A DNA stretch of 64,000 nucleotides from Streptomyces sp. Isolate_45 (GCF_024721315.2 NZ_JANFAK020000010.1:37738-101737), one strand, 5' to 3'; positions 8,241-20,597 are shown, counted from the first letter of the stretch. Notes: generated from the sequence alone by a model not told the origin. Numbers and translations are program-made.

Positions 8241-8429
8241 ATGACGTACGGGGAACCGCCACCCGTGCTCCGCGCGGCCGTCGACAAGCCGCTGCCCGAG
8301 GACCCCGAGGGCGAGGCCGCCGGGGCGCGGGCGTACGTCGCGCACATCGCCGCGGATCTCGGCGGCTACCTGTTCCGGCCGGGGCGCGCGGCGCTGCCCG
8401 GGGAGGCGCTGCCGGAGCTGGGCGGATGA
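8241..8429 (+). CDS. Small protein resembling the two ends of the next gene (collapsed duplicate)
   Basis: This 62-residue frame begins MTYGEP and ends AAGARAYVAHIAADLGGYLF...GEALPELGG. The following 181-residue protein begins MTYWDP and ends AAGARAYVAHIDGDLGAHLRGYLF...GEALPGL. The small gene therefore looks like a tandem copy that lost about 115 internal codons and kept its frame and stop. The two overlap by ATGA at 8426-8429 and would be cotranslated. Whether the product is made is unknown, and no function is recognised. A stretch of near-identical DNA (gccgccggggcgcgggc) marks the shared 3' part. Confidence 0.55.
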   Translation: MTYGEPPPVLRAAVDKPLPEDPEGEAAGARAYVAHIAADLGGYLFRPGRAALPGEALPELGG

Positions 8430-8971
8430 CGTACTGGGACCCGACGCGGGCCCTCGCCGCCGTGAAGCCCGATCCCGTGTTCCCCGAAGGCCCCTGGGGC
8501 GGACGGTGGGAGGACCGCGACCGGCTCAACGTGCCGGGCCCGTTCTGGACGGGGATGACCGACACCTGCCTGACGGGACGGCTGCACGCGCCGGACCTCG
8601 TCCTGTACGACGACGACGGCTGCGAGTTCGTCTTCCGTCAACCCCGCACCCCGGCGGAGGTGGGCGACCTCTACGCGGCGGCCTGCGAGGAGACCCTGAC
8701 GGGCTACGGCCACGACGGGGACCTGCACTGGACCCCGGACCTGGTTCGGGAGTGGTGGCGCGAGCGCGCCGGAGTGCGGGAGTGGGCCATGGGCCTGGGA
8801 TGGGGGCCCTGGGTGACCGATCCGCAGGAGTGGCGCAACGACGCCGCCGCCGGGGCGCGGGCATACGTCGCGCACATCGACGGGGACCTCGGCGCCCACC
8901 TGCGCGGGTACCTGTTCCGGCTCCAGGAGGGGCGCCCCGCCCGGGTGGGCGAGGCGTTGCCCGGGCTCTGA
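8426..8971 (+). CDS. Uncharacterised acidic protein
   Basis: A 181-residue, Trp-rich, acidic protein without signal peptide or membrane helix. Visible blocks are a GPFWTGMTDTCLTGRL segment near residues 37-52, an acidic YDDDGCEFVFRQPRTP segment and a C-terminal helix AAGARAYVAHIDGDL. I recognise no catalytic motif. Codon use is typical of the neighbours, so recent transfer is not indicated. It follows the collapsed copy with an ATGA overlap and converges on the AsnC-type gene with three bases between stops. Confidence 0.7.
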   Translation: MTYWDPTRALAAVKPDPVFPEGPWGGRWEDRDRLNVPGPFWTGMTDTCLTGRLHAPDLVLYDDDGCEFVFRQPRTPAEVGDLYAAACEETLTGYGHDGDLHWTPDLVREWWRERAGVREWAMGLGWGPWVTDPQEWRNDAAAGARAYVAHIDGDLGAHLRGYLFRLQEGRPARVGEALPGL

Positions 8972-8974
8972 ACG

Positions 8975-9256
8975 CTACGCGTCGAGGCCGATCGCGAACG
9001 CGGCCTCCAGGTCGTGCTGGGAGTACGTGCGGAACGCGACGTGCGTGTCCGTGGCCTCGACGCCGGGGATCTTGCTGATGCTGCCCGGGATGATGTCCGC
9101 GAGGTTCTCGTGACGGGCGACGCGGACCAGCGCGATCAGGTCGTACGTCCCGGTGACGGAGTAGACCTCGCTGACGCTGTCCAGCTGGGCGATGGACTCG
9201 GCGATCTCGGGGATGCGGTCCACGCTGGTCTTGATGAGCACGATCGCGGTGATCAC
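8975..9256 (-). CDS. Stand-alone Lrp/AsnC ligand-binding (RAM) domain protein
   Basis: The 93-residue protein is only the C-terminal effector-binding fold of Lrp/AsnC regulators: V-ITAIVLIKTSVDRIPEIAE, then VYSVTGTYDLIALVRV with the central G-x-YD motif, then the HVAFRTYSQ strand. There is no DNA-binding helix-turn-helix. Stand-alone RAM proteins form rings that bind amino acids and may modulate full-length regulators or enzymes. The GTG start at 9256 overlaps the rhomboid stop (GTGA) and has GGGAG nine bases upstream, inside the rhomboid gene, so translation is coupled. Confidence 0.88.
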   Translation of the reverse strand: MITAIVLIKTSVDRIPEIAESIAQLDSVSEVYSVTGTYDLIALVRVARHENLADIIPGSISKIPGVEATDTHVAFRTYSQHDLEAAFAIGLDA

Positions 9257-9975
9257 GGTTGGCTGTCTCCCTCGCCGGCAGTCACTGGTCGCCTCACTGT
9301 AGTCGTACGCCGATACCGGGCCCACGCGTACAGGAAGCCGAGGGAGAAGCCCACCACGTGGGCCAGGTAGGCGACCCCCGGGCCGCTCTCCGCGCGCTGC
9401 GCCGCCAGCCATTGCAGGCCGAACCAGAAGAGCAGCACGATCCACGCGGGGAAGCGCAGCGGCAGGAACAGCAGGAACGGGAACAGACTGGTCACCCGGG
9501 CGTGCGGGAACAGGCAGAGGAAGGCGCCGAGCACCGCCGAGATCGCGCCGGACGCGCCGACCAGGGTCTGGTCCGAGGAGGCGTTGGCGGCCGCGTACGC
9601 GGCCAGCGCGAGGTATCCCGTGCAGACGTAGAACAAGAGGAAGGGGGCCCGGCCCATCCGTTCCTCCGTCATCGCCCCGAAGACGTACAGGAAGAGCATG
9701 TTCCCGAGCAGGTGAAGCCAACTGCCGTGGACGAAGAGCGCCGTCAGCGGGGTGAGCAGCGGTCGGCCGGCTCCCGAGAACAACTCGTCCGGGACCACGC
9801 CCCAGTGCCGGAAGTACGCGGTGCCCGTCTCCGTCAGCCGGTCGCCCGTCCCGTAGGAGGGGTTGAGGCCCGACGCCGGGCCGAGGACGAACGCCACGCA
9901 GCAGCCGGCGATCAGCGCGTACGTGATCACCGGGCCCCGGGCGGCCTCGCGGACGGTCCGCCACCTTACGATCAT
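9253..9975 (-). CDS. Rhomboid-family intramembrane serine protease
   Basis: A polytopic membrane protein of 240 residues with the rhomboid active site. GASGAIS gives the catalytic Ser at residue 142, AHVVGF gives the catalytic His at 206, and HGSWLHLLGNM at 83-93 supplies the oxyanion and loop-1 residues. Six or seven helices fit the family. It would cut membrane proteins within the bilayer; the substrate is unknown. The frame extends to 9987, but the ATG at 9975 fits the first helix better. It overlaps the downstream AsnC-type gene by GTGA, which suggests a shared transcript. Confidence 0.92.
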   Translation of the reverse strand: MIVRWRTVREAARGPVITYALIAGCCVAFVLGPASGLNPSYGTGDRLTETGTAYFRHWGVVPDELFSGAGRPLLTPLTALFVHGSWLHLLGNMLFLYVFGAMTEERMGRAPFLLFYVCTGYLALAAYAAANASSDQTLVGASGAISAVLGAFLCLFPHARVTSLFPFLLFLPLRFPAWIVLLFWFGLQWLAAQRAESGPGVAYLAHVVGFSLGFLYAWARYRRTTTVRRPVTAGEGDSQP

Positions 9976-10099
9976 GCGACAGAGCATGACGCAGGTGGAC
10001 CCCCTCGGGGGTGGTGCCAGGCCGTAGGGTTACGTGCGCGGTCCGCGGACCGCCGCGGAAGGCTTTAATTGAATGAGCTACGAAGGAGAGAGCGGCCTG

Positions 10100-10339
10100 A
10101 TGACGGTTCCCCTGCCGACCGACACCACCCGGTGGCGCTGCACCCTGTGCGGCAACCTCACGCGGTTCGACGTCACCCGATCGTCGAAGGTCGTGGAATA
10201 CGTCCACCTGGACCTCGCCGGGGAGCCCAAGGTCGAGGAGCGCGAGGTGGTCAGTGAGACCATCGAGTCGGTCCGCTGCCGCTGGTGCAACGCTGTGGAC
10301 CAGATCGAGCTCGTGGACAGGCCGGGCACCGACTCCTGA
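10100..10339 (+). CDS. Small zinc-ribbon protein
   Basis: A protein of about 79 residues with two Cys pairs, CTLCGN near the N terminus and CRWCNAV near the C terminus, which form a typical zinc ribbon around a central beta segment (VVEYVHLDLAGEP). It is conserved in Streptomyces as I recall, but its partner is unknown. Two starts are possible. ATG at 10073 sits just after a TTTAAT -10-like box. ATG at 10100 has AAGGAG upstream at rather long spacing, and the conserved part begins there. The NYN-domain gene follows on the same strand after 42 bases. Confidence 0.75.
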   Translation: MTVPLPTDTTRWRCTLCGNLTRFDVTRSSKVVEYVHLDLAGEPKVEEREVVSETIESVRCRWCNAVDQIELVDRPGTDS

Positions 10340-10381
10340 CGGAGCCGGGCCCACAGTAGATCACGGTAGGGGTGACGGATT

Positions 10382-11743
10382 GTGGAGCCAGCAAGCGGCG
10401 CTGAGCCGGCCGACGAGGCCGGCGACGCCGCCGAGGTGCTCGACCGCCCGCTGCCCGAAGGCGTGCGGCGCCGGGTCGTGGCGCTCGTCTCGGACGCCTT
10501 CGGTGGCCTGACGGTCGCCGACCTCCCGGCGCAGCTGCGCCAGTACGCGCGGTTCACCCCGACCCGGCGCGCCAAGTTCGCGGGCAACGCCATGGCCGCC
10601 GCCGTCGAGACGGACGCCGTCTTCCGCGGCCGGGTCGCGGAGAAGCTGCGCGAGGCGCAGCCGGAGCTGACCGGCGCCCTGGAGTCGGGTGCGCCGCCCG
10701 CCGCGGCCGACCCGCTGGACGTGGCGGCAGCCGCGTACGTGCTGCGCCCGGCCGGCTGGGTCAAGCTGGTGGCCTCCGCGGGCGAGGAGGCGCAGCGCGC
10801 CGACGCCGAGCGGGTGGGCGACGAGACGCGGCGCGAACTGGAGCGGCTGCGCGAGGAGCTGGCCCAGGTGCGGGAGCTGCAGCGTTCGGGCGGCGAGCAG
10901 GTGCGCGCCGACCTCGAAGCGTCCCGCAAGGAAGCCGAATCGCTTCAGCGCAAGCTGCGCAGCGCCCTGAGCGACGTCAAGCGGGGCGAGGCGGCCCTGC
11001 GCAAGGTGGGTGCCGAGATCGACGGCATCCGCGGGGAGGCCGCCGCGCAGGTGGCCGCCGCCGAGAGCGAGTCCCGGCGGCTCAAGTCCCGCCTCGCGGA
11101 GGTGGAGTCGGCGCTGGAGACCTCGCGCCGGGCCAGCCGGGAGGGGCGCAGCATCGAGGACATGCGGCTGCGGTTGCTGCTGGACACCGTCCTGGACGCG
11201 GCGGCCGGGCTGCGGCGCGAGCTGGCGCTGCCGCCGGTCAACACCCGTCCCGCGGACACCGTGGACGCGGTGGAGCCGGGTCGGATGACGCCGAAGGACA
11301 TCGCCGCGCGGGCCCTGTCGGAGACCGATCCGGCGTTGCTGGACCAGTTGTTGGCGCTGCCCCAGGCGCATCTGGTGGTCGACGGCTACAACGTGACGAA
11401 GACCGGCTACCCGACGATGCCGTTGGAGAAGCAGCGGCTGCGCCTGCTGGGCGGGCTGTCGATGCTGGCCGCGCAGACCGGCGCCGAGATGACCTGCGTC
11501 TTCGACGGGGCGGAGCTGGCGGCGCCGGTGCTGCTCGCGCCGCCGCGCGGGGTGCGGGTGCTGTTCTCCAAGGCCGGTGTGACGGCGGACGAGCTGATCC
11601 GCCAGCTGGTGCGGGCCGAGCCGCCGGGCCGTCCGGTGGTCGTGGTCTCCACCGACCGCGAGGTGGCCGACGGGGTCGCGAAGGCGGGAGCCCGGCCCGT
11701 GACGTCCGCGCTGCTCCTGAAGCGGCTTTCGCGCGTTTCGTAA
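10382..11743 (+). CDS. NYN/YacP-type PIN-like RNase domain protein with central coiled coil
   Basis: The 453-residue protein has an alpha-helical N-terminal domain (about 1-140), a long charged coiled coil (about 140-260, rich in Arg, Glu and Ala heptads) and a C-terminal NYN domain (about 320-450). The NYN part shows LVVDGYNV with the first catalytic Asp, CVFDGAE, and VVVSTDREVADG with the last acidic residues. NYN/YacP proteins are metal-dependent RNases, and YacP (Rae1) cuts mRNA on the ribosome in Bacillus. The GTG start has GGGGTGA seven bases upstream. The coiled coil is not part of YacP and suggests self-assembly or tethering. The RNase role is inferred from the fold. Confidence 0.85.
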   Translation: MEPASGAEPADEAGDAAEVLDRPLPEGVRRRVVALVSDAFGGLTVADLPAQLRQYARFTPTRRAKFAGNAMAAAVETDAVFRGRVAEKLREAQPELTGALESGAPPAAADPLDVAAAAYVLRPAGWVKLVASAGEEAQRADAERVGDETRRELERLREELAQVRELQRSGGEQVRADLEASRKEAESLQRKLRSALSDVKRGEAALRKVGAEIDGIRGEAAAQVAAAESESRRLKSRLAEVESALETSRRASREGRSIEDMRLRLLLDTVLDAAAGLRRELALPPVNTRPADTVDAVEPGRMTPKDIAARALSETDPALLDQLLALPQAHLVVDGYNVTKTGYPTMPLEKQRLRLLGGLSMLAAQTGAEMTCVFDGAELAAPVLLAPPRGVRVLFSKAGVTADELIRQLVRAEPPGRPVVVVSTDREVADGVAKAGARPVTSALLLKRLSRVS

Positions 11744-11998
11744 CCGCCGGGCGCAATGCCGGGATTGACGGTGTCCGGAGGGGACGTACCGTCAGTCCGC
11801 CGGCACGCAGCGTGCGCCGTTGGTAAAGAAGCGGGCAGGACGGCGGATTTTTCCGTACGGGTATTTGAAGTGATCAAGCGCGTGTCACTAGGGTCTGCTC
11901 AAACCTTCGTGCGGTAGTTCACTCATTCGAGTGGCGACGGGGTTGCTGCCGGGCGTGCGTTCCCCCTCGGCGGTCCGAGGAAGAAGGAGCTCGTCTCC

Positions 11999-13036
11999 GT
12001 GGCGTCCCACCGTCGACCCAAGCACCCGGCCCGCGCGCGCGTGACCGTGCTCACCGCCACCGCCGCGGCGGCCGTCGCGCTCTCCTCGCACTCGGCCGTG
12101 GCAGCCCCGGACAAACCGAACAAGGACGAGGTCAAGACCAAGGTCGACACCCTCTACGAGGAGGCCGAGCAGGCCACCGAGAAGTTCAACGGGGCCAAGG
12201 AGCGCCAGGAGAAGCTGGAGAAGGAGATCGCCCAGCTCCAGGACCAGGTCGCCCGCGGCCAGGACGAGCTCAACACCCTGCGCAACACGCTCGGTTCGAT
12301 GGCCACCGCCCAATACCGCGGCGGCGGATTCGACCAGTCCGTGGAACTCTTCCTCTCCGCCGACCCCGAGAGCTACCTCGACAAGGCCGCCACCCTCCAG
12401 CAGTTGAGCGGCAAGCAGGTCGACGCCATCGGGAAGATCCAGGCCAAGCAGCGCACCCTCGCACAGCAGCGCCAGGAGGCCTCGGGCAAGCTCGCCGACC
12501 TCGACGCCACCCGCAAGGAGCTCGGCGAGAAGAAGAAGGCCTCCCAGGACAAGCTCGCCGAGGCCCAGGCCCTCCTCAACACGCTGACCGCGCAGGAGCG
12601 CAGGCAGCTGAAGGACGAGGAGGCGAAGGCGGGCGAGGCCGCCCGCGGCGAGGGCGAACGCGCCCCCGCCGCGCCGCCCGCCAACGCGTCCGGCCGGGCC
12701 GGCGCCGCGCTCGCCGCCGCCAAGACCAAGCTGGGCAGCGCCTACATATCCGGCGCCGAGGGCCCCAGCGCCTTCGACTGCTCCGGGCTGGTGCAGTGGG
12801 CGTACAAGCAGGCCGGGGTCTCCGTGACCCGCACCACCTACACTCAGGCGAACGAGGGCACGCGCATCAGCCGCAGCCAGCTCCAGCCCGGTGACCTGGT
12901 CTTCTTCTACGGCGACCTGCACCACGTCGGCCTGTACGCGGGCAACAACACGACCCTGCACGCCTCCAACCCGCGCGGCGGCGTCAAGTACGAGTCGATC
13001 GACAACATGCCGTTCCAGTTCGGCGTCCGCATCTGA
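11999..13036 (+). CDS. Secreted NlpC/P60 peptidoglycan endopeptidase (first of two)
   Basis: The 345-residue protein has a basic N terminus and a hydrophobic stretch (about residues 14-35) ending AVAAPD, a signal peptide. A long coiled coil with Lys, Glu and Gln heptads spans about 40-220, and the C-terminal NlpC/P60 domain has its catalytic Cys at residue 261 (FDCSGLV) and a His pair at 308-309 (HHVGLY). Such enzymes cut D-Glu-mesoDAP/LL-DAP bonds, and the coiled coil usually gates activity, as in RipA-like proteins. GTG start with AGGAAGAAGGAG upstream. A shorter paralogue follows 243 bases downstream. The preceding 255 bases contain no gene. Confidence 0.93.
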   Translation: MASHRRPKHPARARVTVLTATAAAAVALSSHSAVAAPDKPNKDEVKTKVDTLYEEAEQATEKFNGAKERQEKLEKEIAQLQDQVARGQDELNTLRNTLGSMATAQYRGGGFDQSVELFLSADPESYLDKAATLQQLSGKQVDAIGKIQAKQRTLAQQRQEASGKLADLDATRKELGEKKKASQDKLAEAQALLNTLTAQERRQLKDEEAKAGEAARGEGERAPAAPPANASGRAGAALAAAKTKLGSAYISGAEGPSAFDCSGLVQWAYKQAGVSVTRTTYTQANEGTRISRSQLQPGDLVFFYGDLHHVGLYAGNNTTLHASNPRGGVKYESIDNMPFQFGVRI

Positions 13037-13279
13037 CCCGACCCGCTCCCGCCGGGACGCGCCCGCGCACCGCCCATCCGGGCGAATTCACGCGCCCCGC
13101 CGCGACCGCACGCCCCGCCCATGACCTGCGTCTGAGGCGGGGCGCCGTCGTATGTGCCCGCCGCCGGTCGTTGGTCGGGGCGTGGTCGCGCCGCTACTGT
13201 CTGCCAGCGCGGAACCCGGCACACGACCGTCCACGGGGGGCGGACCCGGGCCCCGCGCAGCGGAAGGGAGCGGTTCCAC

Positions 13280-14323
13280 GTGGCGTCCCATCGCCGGCCC
13301 GGGCTCACCAGCCTCGACCGGAACACCAAGGTCACCGTTTTCACCGCCGCGGCGGCCACCGCCGCCGTAGCCATGACGGGCGCACCCGCCGGTGCGGCCC
13401 CCGGCCTCCCGCAGGAGCCCCCCTCGGGCACCCGGGCCCAGGTCGACCGGCTCTTCGAGGAGGCCGAGCAGGCGACCGAGCACTTCAACGAGGCCGGTGA
13501 GAAGGCCGACCGGGTCCGGGCCGACATCGGTCGGGCCCAGGACGCGGTGGCCCGCGCCCAGGACCGGATCAACACCATGCGCGGGGTCCTCGGCACCTTC
13601 GCCGGAGCCCAGTACCGCTCAGGCGGCCTCGACCCCACCGTCGAGCTGATGCTCTCCGACGACCCGGACGACTACCTGGAAAAGGCCGCCGTCCTGAACC
13701 GGCTCAGCGGCCGCCAGGCCCGCCAACTGGGCGAACTCCGCGAGGAGCAGCGCCGCCTCGGCCAGCAGCGCCAGGAGGCCTCCCACAAGCTGGCCGAGCT
13801 CGACGCCCTGCGCGCGGACGTGGCCCGGCACAAGCGCTCCGTCACCGCGAAGCTCGCCGCCGCCCGCAGGCTGCTCAACGAGATGCCCACCGCGGAACGC
13901 GCCGATTTCGAGCGGTCCTCGCGCTCCGGAGGCCGCCCCGGCGCGCTGCCCGAGCCGGCCGCCCCCGGCCACGCCTCGGGCCGGGCCATGACCGCCGTGA
14001 TGGCCGCCCGCGCCGCTGTCGGCCGCCCGTACGTGTGGGGCTCCACCGGCCCCTCCGGCTTCGACTGCTCCGGGCTCATGGTGTGGTCGTACCGGCAGGC
14101 GGGCGTCTCCCTGCCGCGCACCTCCCAGGCCCAGCGCGGCGCGGGCCGGCAGGTCCCGCTCTCGCAGGCCCAGCCCGGGGACCTGGTGACGTACCGCTCG
14201 GACGCCAGCCACGTCGGGATGTACGTCGGCAACGGACAGGTCGTCCACGCCCCGTACCCGGGGGCCCGGGTGCGCTACGACCCGGTCGGGATGATGCCGG
14301 TGTCCTCGGTCACCCGGCCGTAG
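13280..14323 (+). CDS. Secreted NlpC/P60 peptidoglycan endopeptidase (second of two)
   Basis: A paralogue of the gene upstream with the same start (VASHRRP), the same design (signal peptide, coiled coil, NlpC/P60) and nearly the same length (347 residues). The catalytic Cys is at residue 263 (FDCSGLM) and His at 311 (SHVGMY). The coiled coil is more Arg-rich and the linker before the catalytic domain has diverged. The GTG at 13280 is chosen for its AAGGGAG nine bases upstream and its match to the paralogue; a longer in-frame extension to 13154 has no support. The pair looks like an old tandem duplication, and different substrates or timing are likely but not shown. Confidence 0.92.
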   Translation: MASHRRPGLTSLDRNTKVTVFTAAAATAAVAMTGAPAGAAPGLPQEPPSGTRAQVDRLFEEAEQATEHFNEAGEKADRVRADIGRAQDAVARAQDRINTMRGVLGTFAGAQYRSGGLDPTVELMLSDDPDDYLEKAAVLNRLSGRQARQLGELREEQRRLGQQRQEASHKLAELDALRADVARHKRSVTAKLAAARRLLNEMPTAERADFERSSRSGGRPGALPEPAAPGHASGRAMTAVMAARAAVGRPYVWGSTGPSGFDCSGLMVWSYRQAGVSLPRTSQAQRGAGRQVPLSQAQPGDLVTYRSDASHVGMYVGNGQVVHAPYPGARVRYDPVGMMPVSSVTRP

Positions 14324-14381
14324 GCCGTCTCCGGCGACGGCCGGGCCCCGCACCGGCCGGCGCGCTGCGTACGATCGGCCG

Positions 14382-15557
14382 GTGACCCCCTCGCTCCGCT
14401 TCGTCGTCCGCCTCCTGCTGCCGTGCCTGCTCGCGGTGGCCGGGTGCACGGCGCCCGCCCCGGCCGGCGTCGACGGGCGGGACGTGCGGCGGGCCGTCGC
14501 CGACTGGTCCGCCGCCCCGCCCGCACGGCTCGCCGGGATCCCGCTGGAGGGCTGGGCGTACGAGGTCACCTCGATCCGGCGGGACGGCGCCCGGGCCACC
14601 GCGCTCGCCCGGCTGCGCTACGGCCTCACCGGCCACGACGGCGCCCCCACCGAGGCGGACCGCGAGGTCCGGCTCACCCGGGGCCCGGCCGGCTGGCGGG
14701 TCGACGGCGACGGGCCCGCGCCCGGGGCGCTGCCGCAGCTGTGGGACCAGGGCGAACCGCTGGTGGCGCGGGGCGCGCACACGCTGGTCCTCGGGGTCGG
14801 GCAGAGCCCGCGGACCCTGTCGGACATCGCCGCGGAGGCCGACCGGGCCGTGCCCGCCGTGAGCTCCGCCTGGCCGGGGAAGTGGGCCGGGCGGGTGGTG
14901 GTGCTGGTCCCCGGCACCCTGGACGCCATGGCCGCCCTGCTGGGCCGGCCGGCCGACGCCTACCGGGGCCTGGGAGCCGTCACCACGGGCCGTACCGGGA
15001 CCGGCCCGGCCCCCGCCGACCGGGTCGTCGTCAACCCGGAGGGGTACGCGCAACTGTCCGAGCGGGGGCGGCGGATCCTGCTGACCCACGAGACCACCCA
15101 CGTCGCGACCCGCGCCGCGACCACCGCCAGGACCCCGCTGTGGCTGTCCGAGGGCTTCGCCGACTGGGTGGCGTACCGCGACACCGGGCTGAGCCCCGCC
15201 GAGGCCGCGCCCGCCCTCGGTCGGGCCGTGCGGAGCGGCGAGGTCCCCGCCGAGCTCCCCCCGGACGAGGCCTTCTCCTTCGGCGGCGACCCGGAAGCAC
15301 AGGCCAGGGCGTACGAGGGGGCCTGGCTGGCCTGCCGACTCGTCGCGGACAAGTGGGGCGGGGCCGCGCTGACCGCGCTGTACGAACGGGCCGGGCGCGA
15401 ACCGCTCCCGACCGCGACGGCCGAGACCGTCGGGGGAGACCCGGCCGGCCTGACCACCGCCTGGCAGGCGGCGCTGCGCACGGAACTCGGCCGGGACGCG
15501 GCCGCCGGCGGCGGGCCGGGCGCGGCGGACCCGCCCCGGACGAGTCCGGTACTTTGA
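14382..15557 (+). CDS. Putative lipoprotein zinc metalloprotease (HExxH)
   Basis: The N terminus has a hydrophobic signal ending in the lipobox VAGC (Cys 22), so the protein should be lipid-anchored outside the membrane. The middle is a beta-rich region with a nuclear-transport-factor-like look. The C-terminal half has HETTH (236-240), and LSEGFADW supplies a likely third zinc ligand, Glu 257, as in gluzincin peptidases. The length is 391 residues and the start is GTG. The next gene, a glycosyltransferase, starts 3-6 bases after its stop, so they share a transcript. The substrate is unknown. Confidence 0.8.
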   Translation: MTPSLRFVVRLLLPCLLAVAGCTAPAPAGVDGRDVRRAVADWSAAPPARLAGIPLEGWAYEVTSIRRDGARATALARLRYGLTGHDGAPTEADREVRLTRGPAGWRVDGDGPAPGALPQLWDQGEPLVARGAHTLVLGVGQSPRTLSDIAAEADRAVPAVSSAWPGKWAGRVVVLVPGTLDAMAALLGRPADAYRGLGAVTTGRTGTGPAPADRVVVNPEGYAQLSERGRRILLTHETTHVATRAATTARTPLWLSEGFADWVAYRDTGLSPAEAAPALGRAVRSGEVPAELPPDEAFSFGGDPEAQARAYEGAWLACRLVADKWGGAALTALYERAGREPLPTATAETVGGDPAGLTTAWQAALRTELGRDAAAGGGPGAADPPRTSPVL

Positions 15558-15563
15558 CCGGTG

Positions 15564-16706
15564 ATGCACAAGACGCTGATCGTGACCAACGACTTCCCGC
15601 CGCGCCCGGGCGGCATCCAGGCCTTCCTGCACAACATGGCGCTGCGCCTGGATCCCGACCGGATCGTCGTCTACGCCTCCACCTGGAAGCACGGCGAGGA
15701 GGGCCGCGAGGCCACCGCCGCCTTCGACGCGGAACAGCCGTTCCAAGTGGTGCGCGACCGTACGACGATGCTGCTGCCGACCCCGCGGGTGACCCGGCGG
15801 GCGGTCGGCCTGCTGCGCGAACACGGCTGCGAGTCGGTGTGGTTCGGGGCGGCCGCCCCGCTGGGCCTGATGGGCCCGGCACTCAGGCGGGCGGGCGCCC
15901 GCCGGCTGGTCGCCACCACGCACGGGCACGAGGCCGGCTGGGCCCAACTGCCCGCGGCCCGGCAACTGCTGCGCCGCATCGGTGAGGGCACGGACACCCT
16001 GACCTACCTGGGGGAGTACACGCGCTCGCGGATCGCCTCGGCGGTGACCGACCGGGCGGCGGTGCGGATGGTGCAACTCCCACCGGGGGTGGACGAGAAG
16101 ACCTTCCACCCCGGATCCGGCGGCGCCGCGGTACGGGCCCGGCTGGGACTGACGGACCGCCCCGTGGTGGTGTGCGTCTCCCGGCTGGTCCCGCGCAAGG
16201 GGCAGGACACCCTGATCGAGGCGATGCCGCGGATCCTGGCCTCGGTGCCGGACGCGGTGCTGCTCGTCGTGGGCGGCGGCCCGTACGAGGCGGACCTGCG
16301 CAAGCTCGCGGAGTCCACCGGGGTGGCCCGTTCCGTGGTCTTCACCGGTGCCGTGCCGTGGGCCGAACTCCCGGCCCACTACGGCGCGGGCGACGTGTTC
16401 GCGATGCCGTGCCGGACCCGGCGGGGCGGCCTCGACGTCGAAGGGCTCGGCATCGTCTACCTGGAGGCCTCGGCGACGGGTCTGCCGGTGGTGGCGGGTG
16501 ACTCCGGCGGAGCCCCGGACGCCGTACTGGACGGGGAGACGGGCTGGGTCGTCCGCGGCGGCTCCCCCGAGGAGGCGGCCGACCGGATCACGGCCCTGCT
16601 CCAGGACCCGGAACTGCGCCGCTCCATGGGCGAGCGGGGCCGGGCCTGGGTCGAGGAGAAGTGGCGCTGGGACCTGCTGGCGGAGCGGTTGCGCGAGCTG
16701 CTGTGA
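15564..16706 (+). CDS. GT4 glycosyltransferase, PimB-like mannosyltransferase
   Basis: A 380-residue GT-B enzyme of family 4. The N-terminal Rossmann half opens with TLIVTNDFPPRPGGIQ (acceptor and phosphate loop). The C-terminal half has VVCVSRLVPRKGQDTLIEA, the donor-binding segment, and EGLGIVYLEASATGLPVVAGDSGGAPDAV with the EX7E pair that binds GDP-mannose. The sequence resembles PimB', which adds the second mannose to phosphatidylinositol on the inner leaflet of the membrane. GTG at 15561 and ATG at 15564 are both possible starts. It is coupled to the metalloprotease gene. The mannosyl donor and acceptor are inferred from family resemblance. Confidence 0.85.
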   Translation: MHKTLIVTNDFPPRPGGIQAFLHNMALRLDPDRIVVYASTWKHGEEGREATAAFDAEQPFQVVRDRTTMLLPTPRVTRRAVGLLREHGCESVWFGAAAPLGLMGPALRRAGARRLVATTHGHEAGWAQLPAARQLLRRIGEGTDTLTYLGEYTRSRIASAVTDRAAVRMVQLPPGVDEKTFHPGSGGAAVRARLGLTDRPVVVCVSRLVPRKGQDTLIEAMPRILASVPDAVLLVVGGGPYEADLRKLAESTGVARSVVFTGAVPWAELPAHYGAGDVFAMPCRTRRGGLDVEGLGIVYLEASATGLPVVAGDSGGAPDAVLDGETGWVVRGGSPEEAADRITALLQDPELRRSMGERGRAWVEEKWRWDLLAERLRELL

Positions 16707-16756
16707 CCGCTGCGGGCGGGTCCCCTTTCCGTGCGGAGGGGGATTATCGCCCGTGA

Positions 16757-20333
<3,577 letters not shown>

Positions 20334-20384
20334 GACTGCTGCTCCTCTGGGCGCCATCGCCACCGTGTGGACCGACCGGACGTT

Positions 20385-20401
20385 ACCCACCGGTAGTGGG
20401 T
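20385..20401. promoter_or_regulatory. Inverted repeat in the fadD / phosphoesterase intergenic region
   Basis: ACCCAC-CGGTA-GTGGGT is a perfect 6-bp inverted repeat with a five-base spacer, about 50 bases upstream of the acyl-CoA ligase start. Its place and symmetry suit a repressor site. No regulator is identified. Confidence 0.35.
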
Positions 20402-20597
20402 TCCGGATAGAGGGAACCGGCCAGATGTTCCGTGCGTCACATTCTGTACATCGTCAGACATTGCCAGAACGACGCACGCCCGGTATCGGCGATGCCGACA
20501 GTAGTCGACCCTGTTTGCGACTAGGAAGTAACCGCAGGTCCGGCAGGCTTCCGGAACCGCTCTACCCGTCGGGCCCGGTCGCCCCTAGGGTGTCGGC

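Noticed and set aside
6680..8347. 555-residue minus-strand frame over the SufS-like gene
   Set aside because: Low-complexity Gly/Val/Arg shadow of the plus-strand gene.
11744..11998. Possible c-di-AMP (ydaO) riboswitch upstream of the NlpC/P60 gene
   Set aside because: Such switches do precede peptidoglycan hydrolase genes in Streptomyces, but the conserved ydaO segments are not present here.
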